Positions 1-8,197 of a DNA stretch of 64,000 nucleotides are shown here, in pieces. Source of the DNA: Burkholderia sp. Ac-20365 (GTDB taxonomy: Bacteria > Pseudomonadota > Gammaproteobacteria > Burkholderiales > Burkholderiaceae). The stretch is taken from assembly GCF_017104715.1 (NCBI RefSeq), contig NZ_JAAGPI010000028.1, positions 62,001-126,000 of the forward strand, written 5' to 3'. The notes beneath the pieces were generated by a model that was not told the DNA's origin, made no database searches, and saw only the letters and a list, made by a program, of their open reading frames with translations. Numbering within the stretch: the stretch's first letter is position 1; each line of letters begins with the position of its first letter. The translations under genes and the position numbers were made by a program.

Positions 1-531
1 CAGCACAACGACGAGTCACGTGATCATCTGCGTTTTCAGCTTCCTCATGCGCATCTTTCGACTGCATTCGGCAACGACTGGTTTGCGCTGAAGGCGGAGT
101 CGTTCGCGCGATTCTTCGGCACGCCGACGTTTCTGTTGTCGCAGACCGTGATCGTCGCGATCTGGATTGCGTTGAACGTCTGCGGTGTTACCCACTTTGA
201 TGTATATCCGTTCGTGCTGTTGAATCTGGCATTCAGCCTGCAATCGGCCTATGCCGCGCCTTTGATCCTGCTTGCGCAGACCCGCCAGGCCGATCGCGAC
301 AAGGCACATGCGGATGCCGATGCACGGCATCGCGAAGCGCTAGCGCTCGCGGCTGAGCGGCGTGACAAGGCGTTGGCGCATCAGGCTGCGCAGATGCAGG
401 AGCTTTTGCGGCAGAACACCGAGTTGACGGAGTTGACGCGGGATCTTACGGAGCAGATTGCCAGGCTCACGAATGATGTGCATGAGAAGCTTACGCGGGA
501 GAGGCATTCGAAGGTTGGCGGCGCGGTGTGA
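1..531 (+). CDS. DUF1003 family inner-membrane protein, 5' end outside window
   Basis: The frame is open from the first base to the stop at 529-531, so the start lies upstream of the window; 176 residues are visible. Seen: a soluble stretch ending in a FARFFGTP-type segment, then two hydrophobic helices (SQTVIVAIWIALNVCG and FVLLNLAFSLQSAYAAPLIL), then a charged C-terminal region rich in Arg, Glu and Gln that should form a coiled coil. This order of two close helices followed by a polar tail is characteristic of the DUF1003 family. The family has no established function. Internal start codons such as the TTG at 136 would remove the conserved segment before the first helix, so they are unlikely. 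Confidence 0.8.
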   Translation, partial: QHNDESRDHLRFQLPHAHLSTAFGNDWFALKAESFARFFGTPTFLLSQTVIVAIWIALNVCGVTHFDVYPFVLLNLAFSLQSAYAAPLILLAQTRQADRDKAHADADARHREALALAAERRDKALAHQAAQMQELLRQNTELTELTRDLTEQIARLTNDVHEKLTRERHSKVGGAV

Positions 532-618
532 TGTTTTTTCTTTGGGTTTGTCTGCGACGCTGAGGTGGTCTGTTTTTGTTGTCTCCACGTTTTGCTTTGG
601 TGCTTCAGGCGCTGTCCC

Positions 619-735
619 GTGAAGAAGCTGCTCGACCACAAGGACGGCCGCATGACGCGGCGCTACGCGAAGGCTCGCGATGAGAAGTTTGCGGAAGCGG
701 TCGCATTGCCAGACCGGCGCGCATCTCAGAGATCG
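619..735 (+). pseudogene. C-terminal remnant of a tyrosine recombinase (phage-type integrase)
   Basis: About 39 codons in one frame read VKKLLDHKDGRMTRRYAKA and continue with a short acidic/basic tail. The pattern L-x-H-x(6-7)-T-x-R-Y-A is the end of the catalytic domain of tyrosine recombinases, with the second catalytic His/Trp-position residue (here His) and the nucleophile Tyr. Nothing upstream in any frame encodes the rest of the enzyme, and the preceding bases are the end of the DUF1003 gene plus a non-coding stretch. I read it as a decayed, non-functional fragment left by an integrated element. The similarity is short, so the call is moderate. Confidence 0.5.
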
Positions 736-782
736 CTGACAACAACGTGCCAGCTGCATCAGGAGTACTGCTGTGTCATGCG

Positions 783-808
783 AAGCCCGTTACATGAACG
801 GGCTTTTT
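783..808 (+). terminator. Rho-independent terminator
   Basis: Arms AAGCCCGTT (783-791) and AACGGGCTT (797-805) are perfectly complementary around the loop ACATG and run into five T residues (804-808). It lies just after the integrase remnant and would end plus-strand transcription from the left. Confidence 0.85.
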
Positions 809-876
809 ACTATCGATGCCAGACGGATCGATCACTTTACCGGCTTATAAAAGATTACTTTGCCTTTTCAACCTGA

Positions 877-1362
877 AAATGATTCACATAACCAGTCGCA
901 TAAAATATCCATCACCCTATTCATCACTGAAAACATAAGGCGAATCGCAAAACTGAAAACGCCTATCAAATTAAAAACAATATGTAATTATTGAGAAGGC
1001 ATCTCAAAATCTGACCTTGCTATTCCAGGTCGAATGCACAGACCTACACAATGAGATCTGCGCCTTACCCCGCATGAACCACGTCGCTTTCAGGCGATTG
1101 CGCAGGAAGATTTTTGCATTGCTTTCGTTTTTATTTCGAATGCTTTTTGCAATTAACAATGGAAGAAGAAAGAAAGAATTCTTTCATTTCCTGATCGTTA
1201 CCATAAAAAATAATTAATGTTCTTTCGCGTCTCCCATCCATAAAGTCTCCTCGCAGGTTAGTAACAGTACGAAATCAATAGGATCACTAACCTGACGTCA
1301 ATGTGCCCTTGCCTCCTGGCTTGTGGCGCTAATAAATCCAACAGCAGGTTTGGAGACAACAT
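877..1362. other. AT-rich intergenic region upstream of the large porin
   Basis: This stretch of nearly 500 bases is visibly AT-rich (long A and T runs around 840-1000 and 1140-1220) in an otherwise GC-rich window. A 66-codon open frame at 1017-1217 has no ribosome-binding site or recognisable motif, and I do not consider it a gene. The right end holds a 9-bp inverted repeat listed separately and the leader of the porin gene. The composition and the neighbouring integrase remnant suggest the scar of an acquired element. Confidence 0.6.
1254..1294. promoter_or_regulatory. 9-bp inverted repeat upstream of porin gene (possible operator or leader hairpin)
   Basis: CAGGTTAGT at 1254-1262 is the exact reverse complement of ACTAACCTG at 1286-1294, with a 23-base spacer. 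It lies 68 bases before the porin start codon. The spacing suits either a dimeric regulator bound two turns apart or a long-loop RNA hairpin. No regulator can be assigned. Confidence 0.45.
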
Positions 1363-3069
1363 ATGAAACTGTCAACCCGCCTATGGCTGGGTGAAGGCCT
1401 CCTTTTGCTTGCAGGTATCGTATCGGGAGGCATCGGATCATCCGCGTATGCGCAAGCGCTTCCCGAATCGCGTGATCAGGAGATACAGGATCTTCGGCGG
1501 CAACTCGCCACCTTGAGCGTGCGCCTGGACCAATTGACAGCGAGCCAGTCTGGTCGAGCGAACGGCGAAACATCTGCCCCTGCGCAACACGCAGGTACAG
1601 CACCTCCTTCCAGCCGGGCAGCAACTGCGTACGCGGAAGCGCCTGCGGCCGCGTCGTCAACAGCCGCTGAACCGGGTGCGTCTAGCGGTCCGGCCTGGAG
1701 CAGCGGCATGCCCTCGCGCATACGGGAATTCCTGACCGCCATCGGCAACATCGAGTTCTACGGCGATCTGAATCTTTCCGCCGACTATGCGACCAAAGGG
1801 CTGAAGAGCAGCTACACGCGACCCGACGGCACGGTCGTCTCGCCGGCAGGCAACATGGGTTGGCAGCCGGATATCTCTTCGAACCTGTCGTATCTCGGCG
1901 TGCGCGGCCAGCACAACTTCGGCGCCTCGCCATTGGCGTTCGTGTTCCAGCTGGAAACACAGATCGACGTATCTGCGACAGCGGGCACGGCCAATTCGAA
2001 CTCCGCGCAAGATTCAACGGTGAAGGGTGCGTTGACCTCGCGCAACAGCTTCATTGGTCTGGCATCTCCGGCTTGGGGTGCATTGAAGATCGGCAAAACG
2101 GATGCGCCCTACAAGACGTCGACGCAGCGCATGAATCCGTTCTCCGGCACACCTGGCGACTACGCGGCGATCATGGGCAATACAGGCGGCGATAATCGGG
2201 TCGAGTTCGGCACGCGCCTCGATCATGCAATCTGGTATGAGTCGCCCAGTTTCTCCGGCGTCACGTTCAATGCGCTCGTGTCCCCTGGGCAAAACCGGGG
2301 GTACGAAAACTCGACGCAGGCTTCGGGCGAATCCGATTGCACGGGCGGCAACATACCTGGCAGCGGCGGCGGACCCGTCGCCTGTAACGACGGCAGCTAC
2401 GGCACCGCGTACAGCGCGAATGTCGCCTACACACGCGGCCCGCTCTACCTGACGGCAGCCTACGAACTGCATCGCGGCGTGAACCGGTCCGGCGACGTCA
2501 CCAATACGCCAGCTGCGGCGACTTCGGCCGACGGCACGGATCCCAATGACATCGGCAACGAATGGGCCTTCAAGGTTGGCGGGCAGTACACCTTCTCGAC
2601 GGGCACCACGGTCAGCGGGATCTACGAATGGCTGCGCCGGAAGATCCCGTCGTACCTGGAGTCGCAGAACGAACGCAGCCGCAACGGGTTCTGGATCTCG
2701 CTGACACAGGTCATCACGCCCAAGGACCTCGCAAGCTTCGGTTGGGCACATGCGGGCGGCACGCCAGGAGACCCCGGTCAGCACAATACTGCACCCGCCG
2801 ACCCGAACGCACTTGGCATCGCGAATCCGCCAAATGCCGCCAATCTGTTCTCGTTGTTGTATCGGCATGTGGTCGACAAGAATCTGTCCATCTACGCAAA
2901 CTACGCATTGCTGATCAACGAGGCGAATGCCCACTATGCACTGGGTGCAGGCGGCAGAAGCGTCACGTACGACTGTCACGATGGCAGTTCAATTTCCGCC
3001 GGTGCGCCGTTCTGTTACGCAGGTGGTCATCCGATGGCTTTTTCGGTCGGACTTGACTACAAGTTCTAG
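1363..3069 (+). CDS. Large Gram-negative porin with N-terminal coiled coil
   Basis: A 568-residue outer-membrane protein. A signal peptide spans about residues 1-30 and ends AYAQA. Residues 36-58 (DQEIQDLRRQLATLSVRLDQL) form a heptad-like coiled coil, followed by an Ala/Ser/Pro-rich linker to about 125. The porin barrel begins at NIEFYGDLNLSADY, with family features such as SNLSYLGVRG, SRNSFIGLASPAWGALKIGK and a C-terminal strand ending in Phe (FSVGLDYKF), which is the outer-membrane insertion signal. It is longer than typical 360-400-residue Burkholderia porins because of the N-terminal coiled coil and two Gly/Ser/Ala-rich loops. Coiled-coil porins of this plan are known to contact peptidoglycan or form trimers; that role is inference. 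The gene stands alone, preceded by an inverted repeat. Confidence 0.85.
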   Translation: MKLSTRLWLGEGLLLLAGIVSGGIGSSAYAQALPESRDQEIQDLRRQLATLSVRLDQLTASQSGRANGETSAPAQHAGTAPPSSRAATAYAEAPAAASSTAAEPGASSGPAWSSGMPSRIREFLTAIGNIEFYGDLNLSADYATKGLKSSYTRPDGTVVSPAGNMGWQPDISSNLSYLGVRGQHNFGASPLAFVFQLETQIDVSATAGTANSNSAQDSTVKGALTSRNSFIGLASPAWGALKIGKTDAPYKTSTQRMNPFSGTPGDYAAIMGNTGGDNRVEFGTRLDHAIWYESPSFSGVTFNALVSPGQNRGYENSTQASGESDCTGGNIPGSGGGPVACNDGSYGTAYSANVAYTRGPLYLTAAYELHRGVNRSGDVTNTPAAATSADGTDPNDIGNEWAFKVGGQYTFSTGTTVSGIYEWLRRKIPSYLESQNERSRNGFWISLTQVITPKDLASFGWAHAGGTPGDPGQHNTAPADPNALGIANPPNAANLFSLLYRHVVDKNLSIYANYALLINEANAHYALGAGGRSVTYDCHDGSSISAGAPFCYAGGHPMAFSVGLDYKF

Positions 3070-3630
3070 AATTCCTGGTCCGCGCAGCAACGCCGCCGCT
3101 TCCGGCCGCGACGTATGCTGCGCCTCCCATTCGGCAAAGGCCGCTTCCGCGATACGAATATTGCGCAAGCCGACGCAAACATCCAGGCCTACCGAGTGCC
3201 TCGCCACACACGAAGACAACTGAAAACGGGTCAACCGATCGAAAGATGCGGCAATCGGGTACGTCGTCGCATCCCGCCTCATCACCTTCGCAGTTTCCGC
3301 GAAACCGAAATCACCGGCAAACCGCGCGTGCCACACCATCACCGCTCCCACGACCGATCCGGCTTTCCAGTCCGAAGTGATCCGTGTTCGGCGCGAGAGC
3401 CCACACACAGTTTGCCGCTATAGGACGTGGGCGATTTGATTGCGCTAGAGGCGACGCGGGAGTATGAAGCGGGTGAGGCGCTCAATAAGAGCGCTGGCAG
3501 CGGGCATCGAAAAGAACGATACCGCGAACAGGACGGGGCCGTTGGGGGCCCGTGGGCAAACACAGGAGCGAGCGGTGTTCAGCGGCTTTCTTTTGCCAGC
3601 GAAAAACCAAAAAAACCAGGCCCGACGCGC
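3070..3630. other. Intergenic stretch with no recognisable gene
   Basis: The region lies between the porin and the convergent histidine kinase. Several open frames cross it on both strands (for example 2989-3408 minus and 3115-3423 plus), but none has a good ribosome-binding site or a motif I recognise. One minus-strand frame has a mixed amino-acid composition that could be decayed coding sequence. No response-regulator gene for the adjacent kinase is present here. Confidence 0.5.
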
Positions 3631-4749
3631 TCAAGCGTCAACACAGACATAAACAGGAAGCTCAACCCGCATCCGCGCACCAGAACCCGTCCCCGTATCA
3701 CAAGAAATAGACCCACCATGTCCTTCAACAATCGAACGACAGATAGACAACCCCAACCCCATCCCCTCCGACTTCGTCGTAAAAAAAGCACTAAACAGGT
3801 TAGCCGCAACCTCAGGCGAAATACCCACACCAGAGTCTTCAACAGTCAGAAAAACCCTCTGCCCATCTTCAACGTGCGTCCGCACATTCAACACGCGCGC
3901 CCGGTCCTGAACCGACGACATCGCCTGCAATCCATTGACGGCAAGATTGATCAACACCTGCTGCAATTGCACCCGATCGCCGTTCACGATCAATTCACCC
4001 GCCGCGAGATTCATTCTCACAACAGCACCGTAACGCTTCACCTCGCGATCCAGCAAATCGATCGTCTCGACAGCAAGGCTATTGACATCCAGCAGCGCAA
4101 ACGTCGGTTCGCTCTTGCTGGCCAGCGCCCGTATCCGGCGGATGATCTCGCTCGACCGGCGCGCATTGCTCACCATCGCGTCGAACGCATGACACGCCTC
4201 GTCCAGATTGGGCTTTTCGCGCCGCAGCCAGCGCAAACCTGCTTCGCCGTGCGTGGTGATCGCGGCAAGCGGCTGACTCACTTCGTGTGCAATCGATGCC
4301 GCCAGTTCGCCAAGCATCGTCACACGCGTGGCATGCGCCAGCTCGGTGGTCGATCGGTTCAATGCTTCATGCGTGTCGTGCAACTCTCGCACCTGCTCCT
4401 CGAGACGCGCGCTGTCGGCCTGTATGCGCAAGGTCAGCGCCGTCGTCGCGACAATCGACAGACAGGCAACCGTCGCGCGGGCGAGCGCCGAAAACGAATC
4501 TTCGTCGAGATGCCCGATCAGATAGCCGAGCACCGTCGCCCAGATGCACGCAATCGCGACGATCAGCGTGCCGCGCCGCGACAACACGGTCGCCACCAGC
4601 ATCACGACGATCGAATACAACACCATGATTGCCGTCGCGTAGTGACCAAACGAATCGACCAGAAAGACAACCAGGGCCAGTCCGCCCGCGAGCGTCAGCT
4701 TCAATGTCGGGTTTTGTTTGGCAAGAAGGGACACGCGTTCCATGTTCAT
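3631..4749 (-). CDS. Membrane sensor histidine kinase, orphan
   Basis: A 372-residue kinase. Residues 15-105 hold about four or five hydrophobic helices with short loops and no large periplasmic domain, so it probably senses membrane or cytoplasmic signals. A coiled coil (about 110-140) leads to the dimerisation/phospho-acceptor motif IAHEVSQP with His155. The catalytic domain has the N box QQVLINLAVNGLQAM (about 263-277), G1 DSGVGI (305-310) and G2 GMGLGLSI (329-336). The HEVxQP box and layout fit the HPK4 group related to DctB/FixL kinases. There is no receiver domain, and no response-regulator gene lies next to it, so its partner is elsewhere. The start could also be the Met at residue 3. 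Confidence 0.88.
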   Translation of the reverse strand: MNMERVSLLAKQNPTLKLTLAGGLALVVFLVDSFGHYATAIMVLYSIVVMLVATVLSRRGTLIVAIACIWATVLGYLIGHLDEDSFSALARATVACLSIVATTALTLRIQADSARLEEQVRELHDTHEALNRSTTELAHATRVTMLGELAASIAHEVSQPLAAITTHGEAGLRWLRREKPNLDEACHAFDAMVSNARRSSEIIRRIRALASKSEPTFALLDVNSLAVETIDLLDREVKRYGAVVRMNLAAGELIVNGDRVQLQQVLINLAVNGLQAMSSVQDRARVLNVRTHVEDGQRVFLTVEDSGVGISPEVAANLFSAFFTTKSEGMGLGLSICRSIVEGHGGSISCDTGTGSGARMRVELPVYVCVDA

Positions 4750-5235
4750 GTCGAGAGCGGGAGAATGAAAAATGCCGGATCACGCGCCACGCGCGGGACG
4801 GCCACGCAGCAGCGGCGCCCCGCATTGCAGTATGGTTCGCCCCGAATAGCGGACCCTGCTCCAGGAACCGCCGCGCATCGCGCGCCGGCTGCGGCATGGC
4901 TGTCCGGGCGGGGCGCGATTCTCGCGTAATGCGTCCCGAACTCTCGTCAACAGCGCGCGGCAACGTTTATTCCAACGCCAGTTGCGCTTCGTTCGACGCG
5001 ACAGGCGGCGTAAGCATGTTTAAAGCCGTTGCCTGTCGATGGCCGCTCATAGTGACGCGCGCGCGCAGCCGATGCTTTCGACGTGCAGGGATTTTTATCG
5101 GATTCGCACGGCGGTGTAAGCATCCATACAGTAACGATGCATACGCGATCACGCGAAGGGATACGCTTCGCGGCGGACACCGCGAAGCGCGAGAAAGCGC
5201 GGCACAGAGCGTGCCGCGAGTCTGGCTCGAAGCGC
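4750..5235. other. Intergenic region, no gene seen
   Basis: Both flanking genes read leftward, so this holds the kinase promoter region and the 3' region of the ABC operon. The left part is very GC-rich; the right part contains the hairpin at 5164-5189. The open frames crossing it lack start signals and family features. Confidence 0.5.
5164..5189 (-). terminator. Stem-loop after the ABC operon, possible terminator
   Basis: CGCTTCGCGG (5164-5173) pairs perfectly with CCGCGAAGCG (5180-5189) around a 6-base loop. It lies about 45 bases past the stop codon of the minus-strand binding-protein gene. There is no clear T run after it on that strand, so a transcript-protecting hairpin is also possible. 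Confidence 0.45.
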
Positions 5236-6279
5236 TCAGGCGAGCACGTCGGAAAACACGCGGGTTGCGAATCGGTTCGAATCGGTCCCGGTGTTGATGA
5301 CGCCGACCGACTTCAGATCGTCGGCATACAGTGCGATCTCTTTCTTGAACGCATCGCCGACAGGATGATGATGGTCCGTATGGCTCTTCAGCATCGCCGT
5401 CAATTGCGCGACATTCGCGCTCGGCGCATTCGGTGCGAAGATCGCGGCGGCTTCGGCGGGATGATTCGCCGTCCACTCCGTCGCTTCGAGCAATGCCTGT
5501 GTCAATGCCTGCGCAGTCGCGCGGTCCTTGCGGATCAGCGAGCCGCGCACGCCCAGCACGCAGCACACGCGGTTCGCGTATTCACCGCACAGGTTGTTCG
5601 ACACTTCCTGCAAATGGTCGGACTCACGCAGCGTCCAGATGGTCGGATCGCCGTCGGCAATCGCGTGCACTTCGCCTTTTTTCAGCGCTTCGCCGAGCAA
5701 GGTCGCGGGATATTGCCGCCAGTGCACATCGTTGTCCGGATCGACACCGATCTTCTTCAGCGAGATCGCAAAGAAGTTCTTCGCGGGGCTCGCCATATCG
5801 CTCACACCGACGGTGCGGCCTTTCAGCCCTTGCAGATCGACGATGCCCGATGCCTTCGTCGCAAGCAGGCGCATGCAGCCGCCGTGGATGCCCGCCGTCA
5901 GCTTTACGTCAAAGCCCTGCTCCAACGGTTTGATCCAGCGCAGCGCCATGCCGACGCCCGCATCGGACTTGCCGGTGGCGATCGCTTCGAGCAACTGGTC
6001 GGTGGACCCGGCGAAGTTGATCAGTTCGACATCGAGCCCGTGCTTGCGGAAGAACCCCTGATTGACGGCGACGGGCACGGGCGCCGTGCAGATCGCGCCC
6101 GCATTCCACGAGAGCTTGAGCGGCTTGAGGTTTTCGTCCGCCGCCACGGCGCGCAGGCCGGGCAGGAACGACGCGCCGCCCAGCGCGGCCGCGCCCGCCG
6201 TCCACGCAGTCTTGCGCAGCCATGTGCGGCGCGACGGGTTGTCGGGCGTCGAATGCTCAGTGTTGTCGTCGGGTTTCAT
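5236..6279 (-). CDS. ABC transporter substrate-binding protein, SsuA/TauA/NMT1-like, Tat-type signal
   Basis: A periplasmic binding protein of about 347 residues. The N-terminus carries a twin-arginine motif (SRRTWLRKTA) followed by a hydrophobic AGAAALGGASFL segment, so export is probably by Tat. The mature part shows SBP_bac/NMT1 family features: PVAVNQGFFRKHGLDVELINF, STDQLLEAIATGKSDAGVG and DLQGLKGRTVGVSDMASPAKNF-like segments. Homologues bind sulfonates, taurine, nitrate or aromatic acids; the ligand cannot be read here. I chose the ATG at 6279 over the in-frame TTG at 6294; neither has a strong ribosome-binding site. It is the last gene of the operon, 39 bases after the ATPase. Confidence 0.82.
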   Translation of the reverse strand: MKPDDNTEHSTPDNPSRRTWLRKTAWTAGAAALGGASFLPGLRAVAADENLKPLKLSWNAGAICTAPVPVAVNQGFFRKHGLDVELINFAGSTDQLLEAIATGKSDAGVGMALRWIKPLEQGFDVKLTAGIHGGCMRLLATKASGIVDLQGLKGRTVGVSDMASPAKNFFAISLKKIGVDPDNDVHWRQYPATLLGEALKKGEVHAIADGDPTIWTLRESDHLQEVSNNLCGEYANRVCCVLGVRGSLIRKDRATAQALTQALLEATEWTANHPAEAAAIFAPNAPSANVAQLTAMLKSHTDHHHPVGDAFKKEIALYADDLKSVGVINTGTDSNRFATRVFSDVLA

Positions 6280-6318
6280 ATCGTTGTTGTCCAATGCGTA
6301 GTGTGGTCGTGAGCAGGT

Positions 6319-7131
6319 TCATGTATCGAGGCCGAGTTGCGCCAGCACTTCGCGGCGCAGCGCGACGAGCTTCGGGTCGTCACGATGTCGCGGATACGGT
6401 GCGTCGTTGCGCACTTCCGCAACGATGCGCGCCGGGCGTTCGCTCAGCACGATCACGCGATTCGCCACATACAGCGCCTCTTCGACGTCGTGCGTGACGA
6501 GCAGCACCGAAAAACGCGCGGCCTGCCACAAACGCACCAGTTCGCCCTGCATGCGGATGCGCGTCAGCGAATCGAGCTTGCCGAACGGTTCGTCGAGTAC
6601 GAGCAGTTGAGGATCGTTGACGAGCGCGCGCGCCAGCGCCGCGCGCTGCGCCATGCCGCCCGACAGTTGATGCGGGAACGCATCGGCAAACTGGTCGAGG
6701 CCGACCAGTTCGAGCGCTGCGTCGATGCGCGCCGCCGTATCGTCACGCGTTGGGCGATCACGTCCGGCGCGCTGCGCTTGCGGACCGAGCCCCACGTTGT
6801 CGCGCACGGTGCGCCACGGGAACAGCGTCGGATCCTGAAACACGACCACGCGCGACGGGTCCGGCCCGGCAATCGGCTCGCCGTTCGCATGCAGCGCGCC
6901 GCGCGCGGGCGTATCGAGCCCCGCGACCAGACGCAGCAACGTGGACTTGCCGCAGCCGCTCGGTCCGAGCAGCGCGACGAACTCGCCCGGCTCGACGGTC
7001 AGGCTGATGTCGTCCAGTACGGGGAGCGACTCCCCGCGCAATGCAAAGCGATGACTGACGTTGCGCACATCGATACGCGCGCCCTGCCGCGCATCCGCGT
7101 GCGCGTGCGCTGCTTGAGTAGCTGCTACCAT
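6319..7131 (-). CDS. ABC transporter ATPase, SsuB/TauB-like
   Basis: A 270-residue nucleotide-binding subunit. Seen: Walker A GPSGCGKST, Q-loop VFQDPTLFPW, signature LSGGMAQRAALARAL, Walker B LLVLDEPFGKLD and the switch histidine in LLVTHDVEEAL. The layout and length match the nitrate/sulfonate/taurine importer family. The frame is open far upstream, but the ATG at 7131 is the right start because it gives a 7-base overlap with the end of the permease gene, a common arrangement for translational coupling. It powers the permease encoded just before it. Binding proteins lie on both sides of the pair. Confidence 0.9.
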   Translation of the reverse strand: MVAATQAAHAHADARQGARIDVRNVSHRFALRGESLPVLDDISLTVEPGEFVALLGPSGCGKSTLLRLVAGLDTPARGALHANGEPIAGPDPSRVVVFQDPTLFPWRTVRDNVGLGPQAQRAGRDRPTRDDTAARIDAALELVGLDQFADAFPHQLSGGMAQRAALARALVNDPQLLVLDEPFGKLDSLTRIRMQGELVRLWQAARFSVLLVTHDVEEALYVANRVIVLSERPARIVAEVRNDAPYPRHRDDPKLVALRREVLAQLGLDT

Positions 7132-8171
7132 TTGAGCAATCCCTTTTGCCAGGCCAACAGACGGTCGCGCACCTTGAACAGCAGCGTGATCAGACCGGAA
7201 CACATCAGCGCCATCACGAGCAGCGCGGCGTACATGTTCGAGTACGCTGCCCAGCCCTGCGCCCATTGCAGATACCAGCCAAGGCCCGCCTTCACGCCCA
7301 TCATCTCCGCGACGATCAGCACCGAAAACGACGCGCCCAGCCCCATGAAAAGCCCGACGAACACCGACGGCAACGCGGCAGGTATCGCCACACGCAAGAT
7401 CAGGAACGATGCGCGTGCGCCCAGCGTGCGCGCGACGTCGTAGTACGCGGAATTCACACCCGCGACGCCCGACCACGTCAGCACAGCCACAGGAAACGCA
7501 CTGGCCAGCGCGATCAGAAACACGCTTGCGCTGAAGCTCGACGGAAAGAAGAAGAACGCGAGCGGCAGCCACGCAGTAGCAGGCAAAGGCCCGATCAGAC
7601 GCAACACGGGATGCAGCCAGTAGCCCACCGCACGCGACCAGCCGATGCTCACGCCGATCGCGAAACCCGTCAGCGCGCCGAGCAGATAGCCATACGCGAG
7701 CAACACGAACGAATGCGCGACGCTCGATGCAAGCCTCGGCAGATCATCGAAATACACCGCAATCAACGCCTGAGGCGGCGCAAAGAAAGGTCGTGGCAGC
7801 CATTCAAGCTGCGCGGTGACGATTTCCCATGCCGTGATGCCGATCGCCAGCGCGAGCAGCCATGGCGAGGCCGCGATCCATGTATCGATGCGCGTGCGCT
7901 TCGTTTCCACATGCGGCGTGGACGAACCGTTAGCAAGGAAGGCTCGCACGCCGATGGCCGCCGACAACGCCGCCAGCGCGAGCTTCAGGATCACCAGTTC
8001 GCCCGTGTACGGCCAGTCGTCGAGTGCGTGCCACCATTGCGTCACGGCCGCGCCGCCGAGCCACGCCAGCGTCGCCAGCACGGCGGCCACCTGCTTGCTG
8101 ATATCGCGCGGCGCGGCGGTATTGTCTGCGTTCAGGCCGGTGAGATCGATTGCCTGAGTGGATGAGGACAT
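7125..8171 (-). CDS. ABC transporter permease, SsuC/TauC-like
   Basis: A 348-residue inner-membrane permease. The N-terminal part has extra helices (about residues 28-80) before the usual six-helix BPD_transp_1 core, which makes it longer than the roughly 260-residue SsuC. The cytoplasmic coupling loop is visible as YYDVARTLGARASFLILRVAIPAALPSVFVGL (EAA-like, ending IPAALP), the contact site for the ATPase. It follows the binding-protein gene by 26 bases and overlaps the ATPase gene. Substrate class inferred from family: sulfonate, taurine, nitrate or a similar organic anion. Confidence 0.87.
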   Translation of the reverse strand: MSSSTQAIDLTGLNADNTAAPRDISKQVAAVLATLAWLGGAAVTQWWHALDDWPYTGELVILKLALAALSAAIGVRAFLANGSSTPHVETKRTRIDTWIAASPWLLALAIGITAWEIVTAQLEWLPRPFFAPPQALIAVYFDDLPRLASSVAHSFVLLAYGYLLGALTGFAIGVSIGWSRAVGYWLHPVLRLIGPLPATAWLPLAFFFFPSSFSASVFLIALASAFPVAVLTWSGVAGVNSAYYDVARTLGARASFLILRVAIPAALPSVFVGLFMGLGASFSVLIVAEMMGVKAGLGWYLQWAQGWAAYSNMYAALLVMALMCSGLITLLFKVRDRLLAWQKGLLKW

Positions 8172-8197
8172 GTCGATACGCTCCTTGAAAATGCGGC

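Noticed and set aside
1017..1217. 66-codon open frame in the AT-rich gap
   Set aside because: No ribosome-binding site, no motif, and an odd basic/hydrophobic composition expected from random AT-rich DNA.
2989..3408. 139-codon minus-strand frame after the porin as a decayed enzyme gene
   Set aside because: Part of the translation looks protein-like, but I could not match it to a family and it lacks a start signal.
3427..4929. 500-codon open frame on the plus strand opposite the histidine kinase
   Set aside because: The kinase on the minus strand has every expected motif; the opposite frame is Arg/His/Gln-rich with no family feature, a by-product of GC-biased third positions.
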